Origin: Geitlerinema sp. PCC 7407
Lineage (GTDB): Bacteria; Cyanobacteriota; Cyanobacteriia; PCC-7407
Reading direction: 5' to 3'
Length of the DNA stretch: 64,000 nt
NCBI RefSeq assembly: GCF_000317045.1
Contig: NC_019703.1
Span: 918,501 to 982,500, forward strand
Made by a program: the position numbers and the translations under genes. The stretch's first letter is position 1. Every line of letters begins with the position of its first letter. A model generated the notes under the pieces. That model was not told the DNA's origin and did no database searches. It worked only from the letters and a program-made list of their open reading frames with translations. Shown piece after piece: positions 9,977 through 18,839 of the stretch.

Positions 9977-12843
9977 AGCAGGCACACCTCCCGCAGCGCT
10001 GCCTCAACCCGTAAATATTCCTGCTGTAGCTGGGCCAAGAGGGCTGGCGCTGGGGGCAAGCTGCTGGTGCGGCCCAGGGTTTCTAGCTCCTGGCTGAGCC
10101 GAGAAAGGCCCAGGGCTCCGACGGTCGCGCTGCTGGACTTGAGGGTGTGGGCAGCGCGCTGGAGACTGAGAGCGTCGGCCTGGGCGATCGCCTGCTGCAT
10201 CTGGCCCAAAAGCGCCGGTGCTTCCTGTAGGTAGCTGTCGATAACCTCAGCCAAGATTTCGGTTGTCACATCACCAAGTTGGGCTTGCAGCGTTTCTAGA
10301 AGCGTGGAGACAATGGGCGGCAGCGGTGCAACGGGCGATCGCACGGTGCACGACTGTAGAACCCGCATTAATTCTGCAATTCGCAGCGGTTTGCTGGTGT
10401 AGTCATCCATACCCGCCGCCAAGCACTGCTCGCGATCGCCCTGCATGGCGTTGGCTGTCACCGCGACAATGCGGGGCCGCTCCTGGGCCGGGAAATCGGC
10501 GCAGATTCGCCGCGTCGCGCTCAGACCGTCCATTTCGGGCATCTGAATGTCCATAAGCACCAGATCGTAGGCGCGGCGCTGTAGGCTTTCCAGGGCCTCG
10601 CGGCCATTGTGGGCGACATCGGCGCTGTAGCCGAGGCGCTTGAGCAGATGGAGGGCTACCTTCTGGTTGACCAGGTTATCTTCAGCGAGCAAGATCCGCA
10701 GCGATCGCGGCGGCAAAGCGTCTGCGGCCGGGGCCAGGGGCGGCGGTGCTGGCGAAGCAATGGGGTCCGGGGCCTCCGACAGCACCTCGCTCAGCACCCC
10801 GTACAGCTGGGCCTGCCGCACCGGCTTGTGGACCTCTGCCTGGAACAGAGCCCGCTCATCGACCTCCGGAATCGGCAGATTGCCCAAAGGCGCCAGCAGC
10901 ACCAGCGCCAGCGGCTGATCGGCGTAGTCTTCGCGCATGCGCAGGGCCAGGGAGTGGCCGTCGGTGTCCGGCAGGGTGTGATCGATCAGGGCCACATCGA
11001 AGCGATCGCCCGCCGCCAGCCGAGCCAGGGCCGCCACCCCCGAATCCACCGCGCACACCCCCATGCCCCACGCCTCTGCGTCGGTCGTCAGGCTGTGGCG
11101 CACCAGGGCGTGATCGTCCACCAGCAGCAGACGCTTGCCCGCTAAGGGCCGCTCCCGCCCCGGCGCTGGGGCCGCAGGTCGCGCCGCCATCAGCACCGAC
11201 ACATAAAACGTTGAGCCCTGCTCCACCTCGCTGTCGACCCAGATGCGGCCGCCCATCATCTCGCTGAGGCGCTGGCTGATCACCAGGCCGAGGCCGGTTC
11301 CGCCATACTGCCGCCCCGTGAAGGAATCCACCTGGCTAAAGGGCCGAAACAGCCGATCGAGGCGATCGGAGGGAATGCCGATCCCGGTGTCCTGGACCGT
11401 AAACCGAATAGTGTACAGCGGCGCCTCCGAGGAGGCCTGGGAGTCGGGGGTCAGCGATCGCCCCGTCACCGCGATCGCCACAAACCCCTCCGCCGTGAAC
11501 TTCACCGCGTTGCCGACCAGATTCACCAAGATCTGTCGCAGCCGCACCTCATCCCCCACCAGCTCCGTCGGCACGTGGGGCTCAATGAAATACACCAGCT
11601 CCAGCTGCTTCTCGGCAGCCTTGGGGGCCAAGAGGTCGAGAGCGCTCTCGATACAGCTGCGCAGATCGAAGGGGTGATTTTGAATATCCAGCTTGCCCGA
11701 CTCGATTTTGGAGAAATCCAAAATGTCGTTGATGATCGCCAGCAGCGCCTCGCCGCTGGTGCGAATGGTCTGGGCAAAGTCCTCCTGCTGGGGCGTCAGG
11801 GACGTGTCCAGCAGCAGATCCGTCATGCCGATGACCGCATTCATGGGCGTGCGGATTTCGTGGCTCATCACGGCCAAAAAGCTGCTCTTGGCATGGTTGG
11901 CCGCCTCGGCAATGTAGCGGGCGTGCTCGAGGGCGGCGTTCTTTTCGGTCATTTCCTGGCGCTGCCGGGTTTCCTGGGCCAGCACCTGGGCCTGGGCCAA
12001 GGCGATGCCCACCTGGTCGGCGATCGCCGCCAGCAGCTCCGTCTCTTCGGGGGACCACTGGCGTTGGGCGCTGCACTGCTGCAAGCTAATCAGGCCGTTG
12101 GGCTCTCCCTGATAGGAGGTGCGGATCGCCAAAATCGACTGAAGCTCTAGGGCCTGCCACAGGGGCGCAAAGGAGGCGATGCGCGGCTCAGCGTTGACGT
12201 CTTCGAGGGCGATCGCCTCATTTTGGGCCAGCAGCTGCTGGATCAGCGGATTGTCAACCAGCGAAATGCTGTAGTGCAGCATGGACGGGTAGCTGCCCTG
12301 GCGGTACTCGGCGACGATGGGCAGCTGGGGCTGGGCCGTCGCGCTGTAGCCAAAGATGACGCACCGATCGACCTGAAACGCTTGGCCGATCTGGGTAGCC
12401 GTCGTCTGAAAAATCTGGCCCGCATCTAGGCTCTGACGAATCTCCAGGGTGATATTGCGCAGCAAGACAGCCCGCTGGAGCTGATCTTGCAGGTTGCGGC
12501 GGGCGGAGATCTGGCTGAGCTGCCATCGGCCTCCCGCCACCAGCACCAAGCCATTGAGCACCGCCTGGAGCAGCTGCAAGCTACCCACAAAATTTGCTGA
12601 GAGAGGCTGGCCTGCCCAGTGCGCCACCGCGGGTAACCCGGCGCACACCACCAGCACCGCGCTAAAACCAAGGGCGATCGCCGGCGCAACCCATTTCTGG
12701 CGAGCGGCCAGCCAGCCCACGCCTAGGACAAGGGCCAAGTGACTCAGGGTCAGGAGGCGATCGCTGGCCAAAAACGGCGTGAGCGCTCCTAGGGCAGTCG
12801 AGGACACCCCCAGCCCCGCTAGCGGGCCTATCAACATTGACAT
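9970..12843 (-). CDS. Hybrid sensor kinase: TM-GAF-HisKA-HATPase-REC-REC-HPt
   Basis: 957 residues. The ATG at 12843 is favoured by GAGGAG 9 bases upstream; 20 further upstream residues are open but not needed. Hydrophobic helices (about 1-100), a GAF domain (about 140-290), HisKA with [14 protein letters not shown], HATPase_c with [13 protein letters not shown], a first receiver ([10 protein letters not shown], Asp in [12 protein letters not shown]) whose usual Ser/Thr switch position looks altered, a second canonical receiver ([30 protein letters not shown]) and a C-terminal HPt with His in [15 protein letters not shown]. This is a BarA-like phosphorelay in one chain. It is the first gene of a two-kinase operon. 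The signal is unknown. Confidence 0.88.
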   Translation of the reverse strand: MSMLIGPLAGLGVSSTALGALTPFLASDRLLTLSHLALVLGVGWLAARQKWVAPAIALGFSAVLVVCAGLPAVAHWAGQPLSANFVGSLQLLQAVLNGLVLVAGGRWQLSQISARRNLQDQLQRAVLLRNITLEIRQSLDAGQIFQTTATQIGQAFQVDRCVIFGYSATAQPQLPIVAEYRQGSYPSMLHYSISLVDNPLIQQLLAQNEAIALEDVNAEPRIASFAPLWQALELQSILAIRTSYQGEPNGLISLQQCSAQRQWSPEETELLAAIADQVGIALAQAQVLAQETRQRQEMTEKNAALEHARYIAEAANHAKSSFLAVMSHEIRTPMNAVIGMTDLLLDTSLTPQQEDFAQTIRTSGEALLAIINDILDFSKIESGKLDIQNHPFDLRSCIESALDLLAPKAAEKQLELVYFIEPHVPTELVGDEVRLRQILVNLVGNAVKFTAEGFVAIAVTGRSLTPDSQASSEAPLYTIRFTVQDTGIGIPSDRLDRLFRPFSQVDSFTGRQYGGTGLGLVISQRLSEMMGGRIWVDSEVEQGSTFYVSVLMAARPAAPAPGRERPLAGKRLLLVDDHALVRHSLTTDAEAWGMGVCAVDSGVAALARLAAGDRFDVALIDHTLPDTDGHSLALRMREDYADQPLALVLLAPLGNLPIPEVDERALFQAEVHKPVRQAQLYGVLSEVLSEAPDPIASPAPPPLAPAADALPPRSLRILLAEDNLVNQKVALHLLKRLGYSADVAHNGREALESLQRRAYDLVLMDIQMPEMDGLSATRRICADFPAQERPRIVAVTANAMQGDREQCLAAGMDDYTSKPLRIAELMRVLQSCTVRSPVAPLPPIVSTLLETLQAQLGDVTTEILAEVIDSYLQEAPALLGQMQQAIAQADALSLQRAAHTLKSSSATVGALGLSRLSQELETLGRTSSLPPAPALLAQLQQEYLRVEAALREVCLLC

Positions 12844-13309
12844 AGGGCAAATCTCCTCACGGTCCTGGGCAGGTAGCCCGCCAAAGTCGAGGCCCTTTGG
12901 CAAGCGGGGAAACAGGTGGCGGGTTTAAGGGCTATTTTTCCCAAAATCTTGGAGAGTCCGTACGAACTGTGGGGAGAATCCGCAAATTGGCTGAGAGATC
13001 TGAATTTCTCTGATGGGAGAGCCTAGTCGCGCTGATTTCTGAGCTGATTTTGGGGCTCAGGTGGGTGCTTTGGCAGAGCCCAGTGCCCTGTGCAAGGGCG
13101 ATCGCCCCCTGCTAGAAAGCTACCAAGGGGATCTACTCGATGGACCTCCCCTGCCCAAAAGATTTAACGCTGCTGCGAGCAGCCGCCAATTTTGTCGATC
13201 TTCTGCTGCTACAGTGAGCGATCGCCCAATTTCTGGCCCCGGTCTCGCCTGTTGCCCCCAGAGCCGTAGAAATCAAGCGATCGCGCTAAGCTGATCGTTT
13301 TGTAGCTCA
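12844..13309. other. Intergenic region between divergent genes
   Basis: 466 bases between the hybrid kinase gene (minus) and the TauE/SafE gene (plus). It contains four HIP1 or HIP1-like sites (near 13098, 13218, 13278 and flanking) and no open frame resembling a protein. The kinase ribosome-binding site GAGGAG lies at 12853-12858. No promoter could be placed with confidence. Confidence 0.5.
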
Positions 13310-14137
13310 ATGTCTTCTTGGAGCCAGCTCAGCGTGCTCGACGACATCGCACCCTTGGTGATGGGTGGCCTGGCCATTGGGGGGTTCCTCGCGGGGATCC
13401 TGGCCGGATTTCTCGGCATCGGCGGCGGCACGATTCTGGTGCCCCTCATGGTTACCCTGGGGTTTGCCCCCGTCCAGGCCGTCGCCACCAGCAGCCTCGC
13501 CATTTTGATCACCTCCCTCTCCGGCAGCCTCCAAAACTGGCGCATGGGCTACCTGCGTTTCCCGCAGGTTCTGGCCCTGGGCCTGCCAGCCCTGCTGACG
13601 GCGCAGATCGGAGCCTTCCTCGCCAACTACATCGCCCCCTACCTGCTTCTGCTGGCCTTCGGCCTGGTGCTCTGGCTCAATATCGCCCTGATGCAGCTAC
13701 GGCGCTCCCTGCTGGCGGCCGCTGTGCCGCCCCAGGCCCGCCTCAACCCCCGCCTCGCGCAGCTGCTCACGGGCGGTGGGGCTGGTCTGCTGGCGGGGCT
13801 GTTTGGGGTGGGGGGCGGCGTGGTGCTGGTGCCCCTGCAAATGCTGTTTTTGGGAGAAGCGATCAAAATGGCCATCCAAACCAGCTTGGCTGTGATCGTC
13901 ATGACAGCCATTTCGGCGGCTTTCGGGCATGCCTGGAATGGGCATGTTTTAGTGTGGCCTGGGCTATTGCTGGGAACCGGGGGGCTGCTGGGGGCTCAGG
14001 TGAGCACGCGCTTTTTGCCCAAGCTGCCCGACCGGGCGATCGCGATCGCCTTTTGTACCTTGCTGACCCTGCTGTCAGGCTATACCTTTTGGCAGGCGTG
14101 GCGAAGCTACCTGGCTGTCGGAGCGATCGCGCTTTAG
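13310..14137 (+). CDS. TauE/SafE-family membrane permease
   Basis: 275 residues with about eight hydrophobic helices in two similar halves. Each half carries the glycine-rich signature of the TSUP family: GFLGIGGGTILVPLMV near residue 38 and GLFGVGGGVVLVPLQM near residue 163. Family members export sulfite or organic sulfur anions, or move other small anions; the substrate cannot be read from sequence. It lies 188 bases before an ABC importer of the sulfonate/nitrate/pyrimidine type on the same strand, so a functional link is possible but unproven. Confidence 0.87.
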   Translation: MSSWSQLSVLDDIAPLVMGGLAIGGFLAGILAGFLGIGGGTILVPLMVTLGFAPVQAVATSSLAILITSLSGSLQNWRMGYLRFPQVLALGLPALLTAQIGAFLANYIAPYLLLLAFGLVLWLNIALMQLRRSLLAAAVPPQARLNPRLAQLLTGGGAGLLAGLFGVGGGVVLVPLQMLFLGEAIKMAIQTSLAVIVMTAISAAFGHAWNGHVLVWPGLLLGTGGLLGAQVSTRFLPKLPDRAIAIAFCTLLTLLSGYTFWQAWRSYLAVGAIAL

Positions 14138-14222
14138 GCGATCGCCCCGCATGGACCCCAGCGCTGCTTGAGCTGGGCGATCGCCCTCTCCCGAAACGGA
14201 GCCTCAGTTGTATGCTACCTAC

Positions 14223-14243
14223 GGGGTTGAGGCTTTCGACCCC
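14223..14243 (+). promoter_or_regulatory. Stem-loop in the leader of the ABC importer operon
   Basis: Arms GGGGTTGA (14223-14230) and TCGACCCC (14236-14243) form eight base pairs in RNA, one of them a U-G wobble, with a 5-base loop. It lies 82 bases before the lipoprotein start. It does not match the riboswitch classes I know by consensus and has no U-run, so I list it only as a possible leader structure. Confidence 0.4.
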
Positions 14244-14325
14244 CTGTCAGAGACCCGCATCGTCCCGATTTTTGATCCAGTGAGTGGCCGCGTCCCCCCG
14301 TGGCCCCGTTCCTTGAGGAAGCACC

Positions 14326-15405
14326 ATGCATCACACATCTCGGTCTCGTCTGAGCCTGTCAAAGCTCAATCGGCGTCGGTTTTTGCAGTACAGCGGCCTG
14401 GCCCTGGGCAGCAGTCTAGCGGCGGCCTGTGCAGGGCTGCCCAGCGATCGCTCCAGCAGCCCCTCGGCCAGCGCCGACGGCCTCGAAAAGCTGGTCTTTG
14501 GTACAAACTGGGTCGCCGAAGCTGAGCATGGCGGCTTCTACCAGGCGGTGGCAACCGGGCTCTACCGCGAAGCGGGCCTGGATGTCACGATCAAAATGGG
14601 AGGGCCTCAGCTGCCCAGCGGAACCCAGCTCCTGATGGGCGGCGCAGTGGACCTGTTCATGGGCTACGGCATCGACGCCATCAAGGCCGTCGAAGAAGGC
14701 ATCCCCAAAGTGACGGTTGCGGCGATTTTCCAAAAAGATCCCCAGTGCCTGATCGCCCACCCCAACACCGGCGTCACCACCCTAGCGGACCTCAAGGGCC
14801 GCCCCATATACGTCTCGGCCTCCGCAAATGCCACCTACTGGCCGGTGCTGCGCGCCAAATACGGCTTCACCGACGACCAAAAACGCCCCTACAACTTCAA
14901 CCCGGGGCCTTTTCTGGCAGACAAGACCGTGGCCCAGCAGGGCTACGCCACCTCTGAGCCCTTTGCCATCGAGAAGCAGGGCAAATTTGAGCCCGTGGTC
15001 CTGCTGCTGACCGATAGCGGCTACACGCCTTATTCGACCACCATCGAGGCGAAGACAGAGCTGGTTGAACAAAACCCCGAGCTAGTGCAGCGCTTTGTGG
15101 ATGCGTCGATCAAGGGCTGGTACAGCTACCTGGAGAACCCAACTCCCGCTAATCAGCTCATCAAGCAGGCAAACCCCGAAATGAGCGATGAGCACTTGGC
15201 CTTTAGCCTTCAAAAAATGAAGGAATATGCCATGGTGTTGGGGCCGGACGCCCTGCGCTTGGGGATTGGGGCGATGACCGAGGAGCGCTGGAAGACGTTC
15301 TTTGACGAGATGGCGTCGGTGGGAATCTTGAAGCCAGAGACGGACTACCGCAAGGCGTACACGCTGAAGTTTGTGAATCGTGGACCGGAGTACTACAAGG
15401 CGTAG
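14326..15405 (+). CDS. ABC importer substrate-binding lipoprotein (NMT1/SsuA type, Tat signal)
   Basis: 359 residues. The N-terminus has a twin-arginine motif (NRRRFLQYSG), a hydrophobic stretch and a lipobox LAAAC, so it should be exported folded by Tat and anchored as a lipoprotein. The mature part is an NMT1/THI5-like binding domain: LVFGTNWVAEAEHGGFYQAV, then GLYREAGLDVTI and later DLKGRPIYVSASANATYW. Relatives bind sulfonates, nitrate, thiamine pyrimidine precursors or other N-heterocycles. GAGGAAG lies 8 bases before the ATG. The ATPase and permease genes follow, then an amidohydrolase and a flavin oxidase, which argue for an N-heterocycle rather than nitrate or sulfonate. Confidence 0.88.
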   Translation: MHHTSRSRLSLSKLNRRRFLQYSGLALGSSLAAACAGLPSDRSSSPSASADGLEKLVFGTNWVAEAEHGGFYQAVATGLYREAGLDVTIKMGGPQLPSGTQLLMGGAVDLFMGYGIDAIKAVEEGIPKVTVAAIFQKDPQCLIAHPNTGVTTLADLKGRPIYVSASANATYWPVLRAKYGFTDDQKRPYNFNPGPFLADKTVAQQGYATSEPFAIEKQGKFEPVVLLLTDSGYTPYSTTIEAKTELVEQNPELVQRFVDASIKGWYSYLENPTPANQLIKQANPEMSDEHLAFSLQKMKEYAMVLGPDALRLGIGAMTEERWKTFFDEMASVGILKPETDYRKAYTLKFVNRGPEYYKA

Positions 15406-15505
15406 GCCGAACGGAGAGCAAAGCGACAGTGGCGGTGCGATCGGAGGGTTTGATGCGGGAGATCGGAGGCAAGGGGATGTGGGCTCCCCCAGGGAGGAAA
15501 GGGGT

Positions 15506-16339
15506 ATGAGCGATCGCCCAGCAATTCGGCTCAGTCAGGTGACGAAGGTCTACCGCAACGGGACGGTGGCCCTCGAAAATCTGGATTTGGCGGTGCCAGA
15601 GTCTCAGTTCGTCAGCCTGGTGGGGCCGTCGGGCTGCGGCAAAAGTACGGTGCTGCAGCTGATGGCGGGTCTCGGTACCCTCACATCGGGCCAGGTGGAG
15701 TGGGCAGATCCCGGCATTGCGGCGGCGGTGCGATCGCGCAATGCCGAGGCCCAAGAGAGCCACGGCTTGGCCTTTGTGTTTCAGGAGGCGGCGCTGATGC
15801 CCTGGGCGACGGTCCTAGAGAATGTGTGTCTGCCCTTCAAGCTGGCCGGGGTGCCGCCCCGCAAGGCGGCGATCGCCGCTCGCGAGGCCCTGCACCGGGT
15901 GGGCCTGGAGGGAGCAGAGCGCTGCTATCCCCGCGAGCTATCGGGGGGCATGAAAATGCGGGTTTCGATCGCCCGAGCCCTGGTCACTCGCCCCAAGGTG
16001 CTGCTGATGGATGAGCCCTTTGGCGCTCTCGACGAGATCACCCGCAGCCGCCTCAACGAAGACTTGCTGGCCCTGTGGAGCGAAATGCGCTGGACGGTGG
16101 TTTTTGTCACCCACAACATTTATGAGGCGGTGTATCTTTCCAATCGCGTGGTGGTGATGGCGGCGCGGCCTGGCCGGGTGGTGGCGGATATCCCCATCGA
16201 AGCGCCCTATCCCCGCTCGGAGAGCTTTCGCACCTCCCCCCTGTTCAATCAGTACTGCCGCCGAGTGTCGGCGGCGTTGGCCGAGGCGATCGCCCCTTCG
16301 CCCCTGGCGGACCCCGGCGTTCTAGATTCGCCTGTTTGA
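15506..16339 (+). CDS. ABC importer ATPase (SsuB/TauB/NrtD family)
   Basis: 277 residues from the ATG at 15506, preceded by GGAGGAAAGGGG. Walker A GPSGCGKST, Q-loop FVFQEAALMPWATVLEN, signature ELSGGMKMR, Walker B VLLMDEPFGALDEITR and H-loop VVFVTHNIYEA are all intact. A small insertion with a HIP1 site (near residue 75, IAAAVRSRNAEAQ) lengthens the loop after Walker A. The gene is 100 bases after the lipoprotein gene and 18 bases before the permease, so the three form one importer operon. Confidence 0.92.
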   Translation: MSDRPAIRLSQVTKVYRNGTVALENLDLAVPESQFVSLVGPSGCGKSTVLQLMAGLGTLTSGQVEWADPGIAAAVRSRNAEAQESHGLAFVFQEAALMPWATVLENVCLPFKLAGVPPRKAAIAAREALHRVGLEGAERCYPRELSGGMKMRVSIARALVTRPKVLLMDEPFGALDEITRSRLNEDLLALWSEMRWTVVFVTHNIYEAVYLSNRVVVMAARPGRVVADIPIEAPYPRSESFRTSPLFNQYCRRVSAALAEAIAPSPLADPGVLDSPV

Positions 16340-16357
16340 CGCTCTAACGAAATTGCC

Positions 16358-17236
16358 ATGCCCCCCTCCGGTGCCCCTTTTCGTGTGCCCAAACCCAAGC
16401 CCCCGGTGCGATCGCCCCAGAGGCGTCCTAGAATCCAGCGCCTGAGGTCTCGGCTGCTCTCGGCGGATGTCCTGGCCCCGGCGGGGGTGGGCCTCGCTAG
16501 CCTGCTGCTGTGGGAGGGACTGGTTCGCTGGCTAGATGTGCCGCCCTACCTGCTCCCGGGGCCGCTGCTGGTGCTCCAGACCCTGGGGACGGAGGGGGGC
16601 GAGCTGTTTGGGTCCCTGCTGATCACCCTCCAGATCACGGTGGTGGCCTTTGGAGCGGCGGTGGTTTCGGGGCTGCTGATTGCGGTGCTGTTTGCCCAGA
16701 GCAAATGGATCGAGCGCAGTTTGTTTCCCTACGCGGTGATCCTCCAGACGACCCCCGTCGTGGCGATCGCCCCCCTGATCATCGTCTGGCTGCGCAACAA
16801 CACCTTTGCCGCTCTGGTCGTCTGCGCCTGGATTGTGGCCTTCTTCCCCATCGTCGCCAACACCACCCTCGGCCTCAACAGCGTCGACCACAACCTGCAA
16901 AACCTCTTTCGGCTCTACCGGGCCTCGCGCTGGCAAACCCTGCTGTATCTGCGCCTGCCCAGCGCTCTGCCCTACTTCCTGGCGGGGCTGCGCATCAGCG
17001 GCGGGCTGGCCCTGATCGGGGCCGTGGTGGCGGAGTTTGTGGCGGGCACCGGCGGCGTGCGATCGGGGATCGCTTACCAAATTCTGATTTCTAGCTACAA
17101 TCTCCAGATTCCGCGCATGTTCGCGGCCCTGCTGATGACCACGGGGCTGGGGGTCGTCATCTTTGTGCTGCTGACGGTGCTGTCGGACTACTGGCTGCGT
17201 CACTGGCACGAGAGCGCGGTGCGCCGCGATCGCTAG
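16358..17236 (+). CDS. ABC importer permease (SsuC/TauC/ThiX family)
   Basis: 292 residues with a basic N-terminus rich in Pro/Arg (about 1-35) and six membrane helices. The cytoplasmic EAA-like loop that contacts the ATPase is at about residues 185-215 (LFRLYRASRWQTLLYLRLPS). It forms a homodimeric channel in this family. It follows the ATPase by 18 bases and precedes the amidohydrolase by 132 bases on the same strand. Confidence 0.91.
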   Translation: MPPSGAPFRVPKPKPPVRSPQRRPRIQRLRSRLLSADVLAPAGVGLASLLLWEGLVRWLDVPPYLLPGPLLVLQTLGTEGGELFGSLLITLQITVVAFGAAVVSGLLIAVLFAQSKWIERSLFPYAVILQTTPVVAIAPLIIVWLRNNTFAALVVCAWIVAFFPIVANTTLGLNSVDHNLQNLFRLYRASRWQTLLYLRLPSALPYFLAGLRISGGLALIGAVVAEFVAGTGGVRSGIAYQILISSYNLQIPRMFAALLMTTGLGVVIFVLLTVLSDYWLRHWHESAVRRDR

Positions 17237-17368
17237 GCCCCAGATCGCGAATGGGGCCGCGGGGCCGCTGTTTTTTCGAAAAAATTGGTCAAGAATGGAA
17301 AGAGCGCGCGGGGGCGATCGCTGCCTCTAGATCGCGCTGACTTGCTGGGGCTGGGCGTTAAATTGAGC

Positions 17369-18733
17369 ATGATTCCGAAGGCGACGACATACTGGCTGTG
17401 CAATGTCCGGGTTCCGGCAGCCCTGCTGGAAGGGGTGGATCCTGGCCTCTTGGCGACCCGCGATCGCGATGATCTGGTGCGGGTGGATCTGCAAATTGAC
17501 GCCGGGGCGATCGCCCAGATCGCGGCGGCCGGAGACGGCGATCGCCCGCAGCCGGCGGTGGACTGGCGCGGCGGTCAGGTCTGGCCCTGCTTTGTCGATC
17601 TGCACACCCACCTGGACAAGGGCCACACCTGGGAGCGCACCCCCAACCCCGACGGCTCCTTTGAGTCGGCCATCACCAAAATCAAGCAGGACGCCGCCCA
17701 GCACTGGCAGTTCGAAGACCTCTACCGCCGCATGGAGTTTGGGCTGCGCTGTAGCTATGCCCACGGGACCCAGGCCCTGCGGACCCACCTCGACTGCTAC
17801 GACAATGGGCTGGCAACAACGAACTTGGCGGTGTTTCGGGCGCTCAAGGACGCCTGGGCCGGTCGCCTGGAGCTCCAGGCGGTCACCCTGACCTCGATTG
17901 ATACCTTTTTGACGCCTTTGGGCGATCGCCTCGCCGACCAGATCGCGGAGGTTGGGGGCGTGCTAGGGGGCTTGGTCTTGATGCACCCGGAGCTGCCCCA
18001 GCAGCTCGATCGCGTGTTTCAGCTGGCTCAGGAGCGGGGTCTGCCCCTGGATTTCCACACGGACGAGACCGGCGACCCCAGCAGCATTACCCTGCGCTAC
18101 ATCGCTGAGGCGGCCCTCCGCAATGGCTTTGAGCAGCAGATTGTCTGTGGGCACTGCTGTAGCCTGGCGGTCCAGCAGCCCGAGGCGGTGATGGCGACGA
18201 TCCGGGCGCTCCAGCAGGTGCGGGCCGGGGTGGTGAGCCTGCCGATGTGCAATCTCTATCTGCAAGATCGCGCCCAAAGTGCGTCTCAGCGCTGGGTGAA
18301 TCTGTCAGAAAGCTTGCCAGGGGCGATCGCCACGACCCCCCGCTGGCGAGGCGTGACCCTGATCCACGAGCTCAAGCACCAGGGAATTCCGGTGGCGCTG
18401 GCTAGCGACAATTGCCGGGATGTCTTCCACAGCTTCGGCGATCACGACGTCCTCGAAGTGTTTAGCCAGTCGGTGAAAATCGCCCATCTCGATCGCCCCT
18501 ACGGCGACTGGCCCCAGGCCGTCACCAAAACCGCTGCGGACCTGATGGGGCTGCCTCAGGTGGGCCGCATTGCGCCCGGGCTGCCAGCCAACTTGGTGCT
18601 GTTCCGGGGGCGCAGCTACAGCGAGCTGCTGTCGCGTCCCCAGGGCGATCGCGTGGTGCTGCGCCAGGGCCAGCCCATCGACACCACCCTGCCCGACTAC
18701 GCCGAGCTGGACGATCTGGTCGGCGGGTCCTAG
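17369..18733 (+). CDS. Cytosine-deaminase-like amidohydrolase
   Basis: 454 residues from the ATG at 17369; a TTG at 17285 would add 28 unlikely residues. Metal-ligand motifs of the CodA/AtzC branch of the amidohydrolase superfamily are visible: FVDLHTHLDKGHTW (HxH), PLDFHTDETGDPSS (the catalytic HxDE step), IVCGHCCSLA (His) and VALASDNCRDVFHSFGDHDV (Asp). Relatives deaminate or hydrolyse ring C-N bonds in cytosine, isocytosine, creatinine, pterins or triazines, so the exact substrate is open. It follows the importer genes and precedes a flavin oxidase. The gene contains several HIP1 sites in loops (GDRP and similar peptides). Confidence 0.83.
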   Translation: MIPKATTYWLCNVRVPAALLEGVDPGLLATRDRDDLVRVDLQIDAGAIAQIAAAGDGDRPQPAVDWRGGQVWPCFVDLHTHLDKGHTWERTPNPDGSFESAITKIKQDAAQHWQFEDLYRRMEFGLRCSYAHGTQALRTHLDCYDNGLATTNLAVFRALKDAWAGRLELQAVTLTSIDTFLTPLGDRLADQIAEVGGVLGGLVLMHPELPQQLDRVFQLAQERGLPLDFHTDETGDPSSITLRYIAEAALRNGFEQQIVCGHCCSLAVQQPEAVMATIRALQQVRAGVVSLPMCNLYLQDRAQSASQRWVNLSESLPGAIATTPRWRGVTLIHELKHQGIPVALASDNCRDVFHSFGDHDVLEVFSQSVKIAHLDRPYGDWPQAVTKTAADLMGLPQVGRIAPGLPANLVLFRGRSYSELLSRPQGDRVVLRQGQPIDTTLPDYAELDDLVGGS

Positions 18734-18839
18734 ACCCCCGGGCTTGAACCCCTGGTGGATTGCTTGGACCTCGCTTGAGCCTTGCTGGAGCCTCGGCTAA
18801 ACCCCCTTTAAATTCCTTGCCTACTTTTCTAGAGCTGTC

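Noticed and set aside
7757-12843. Phytochrome-like or CBCR photoreceptor GAF domains in the kinase pair
   Set aside because: The GAF domains lack the Cys and the Cys-His context for bilin attachment.
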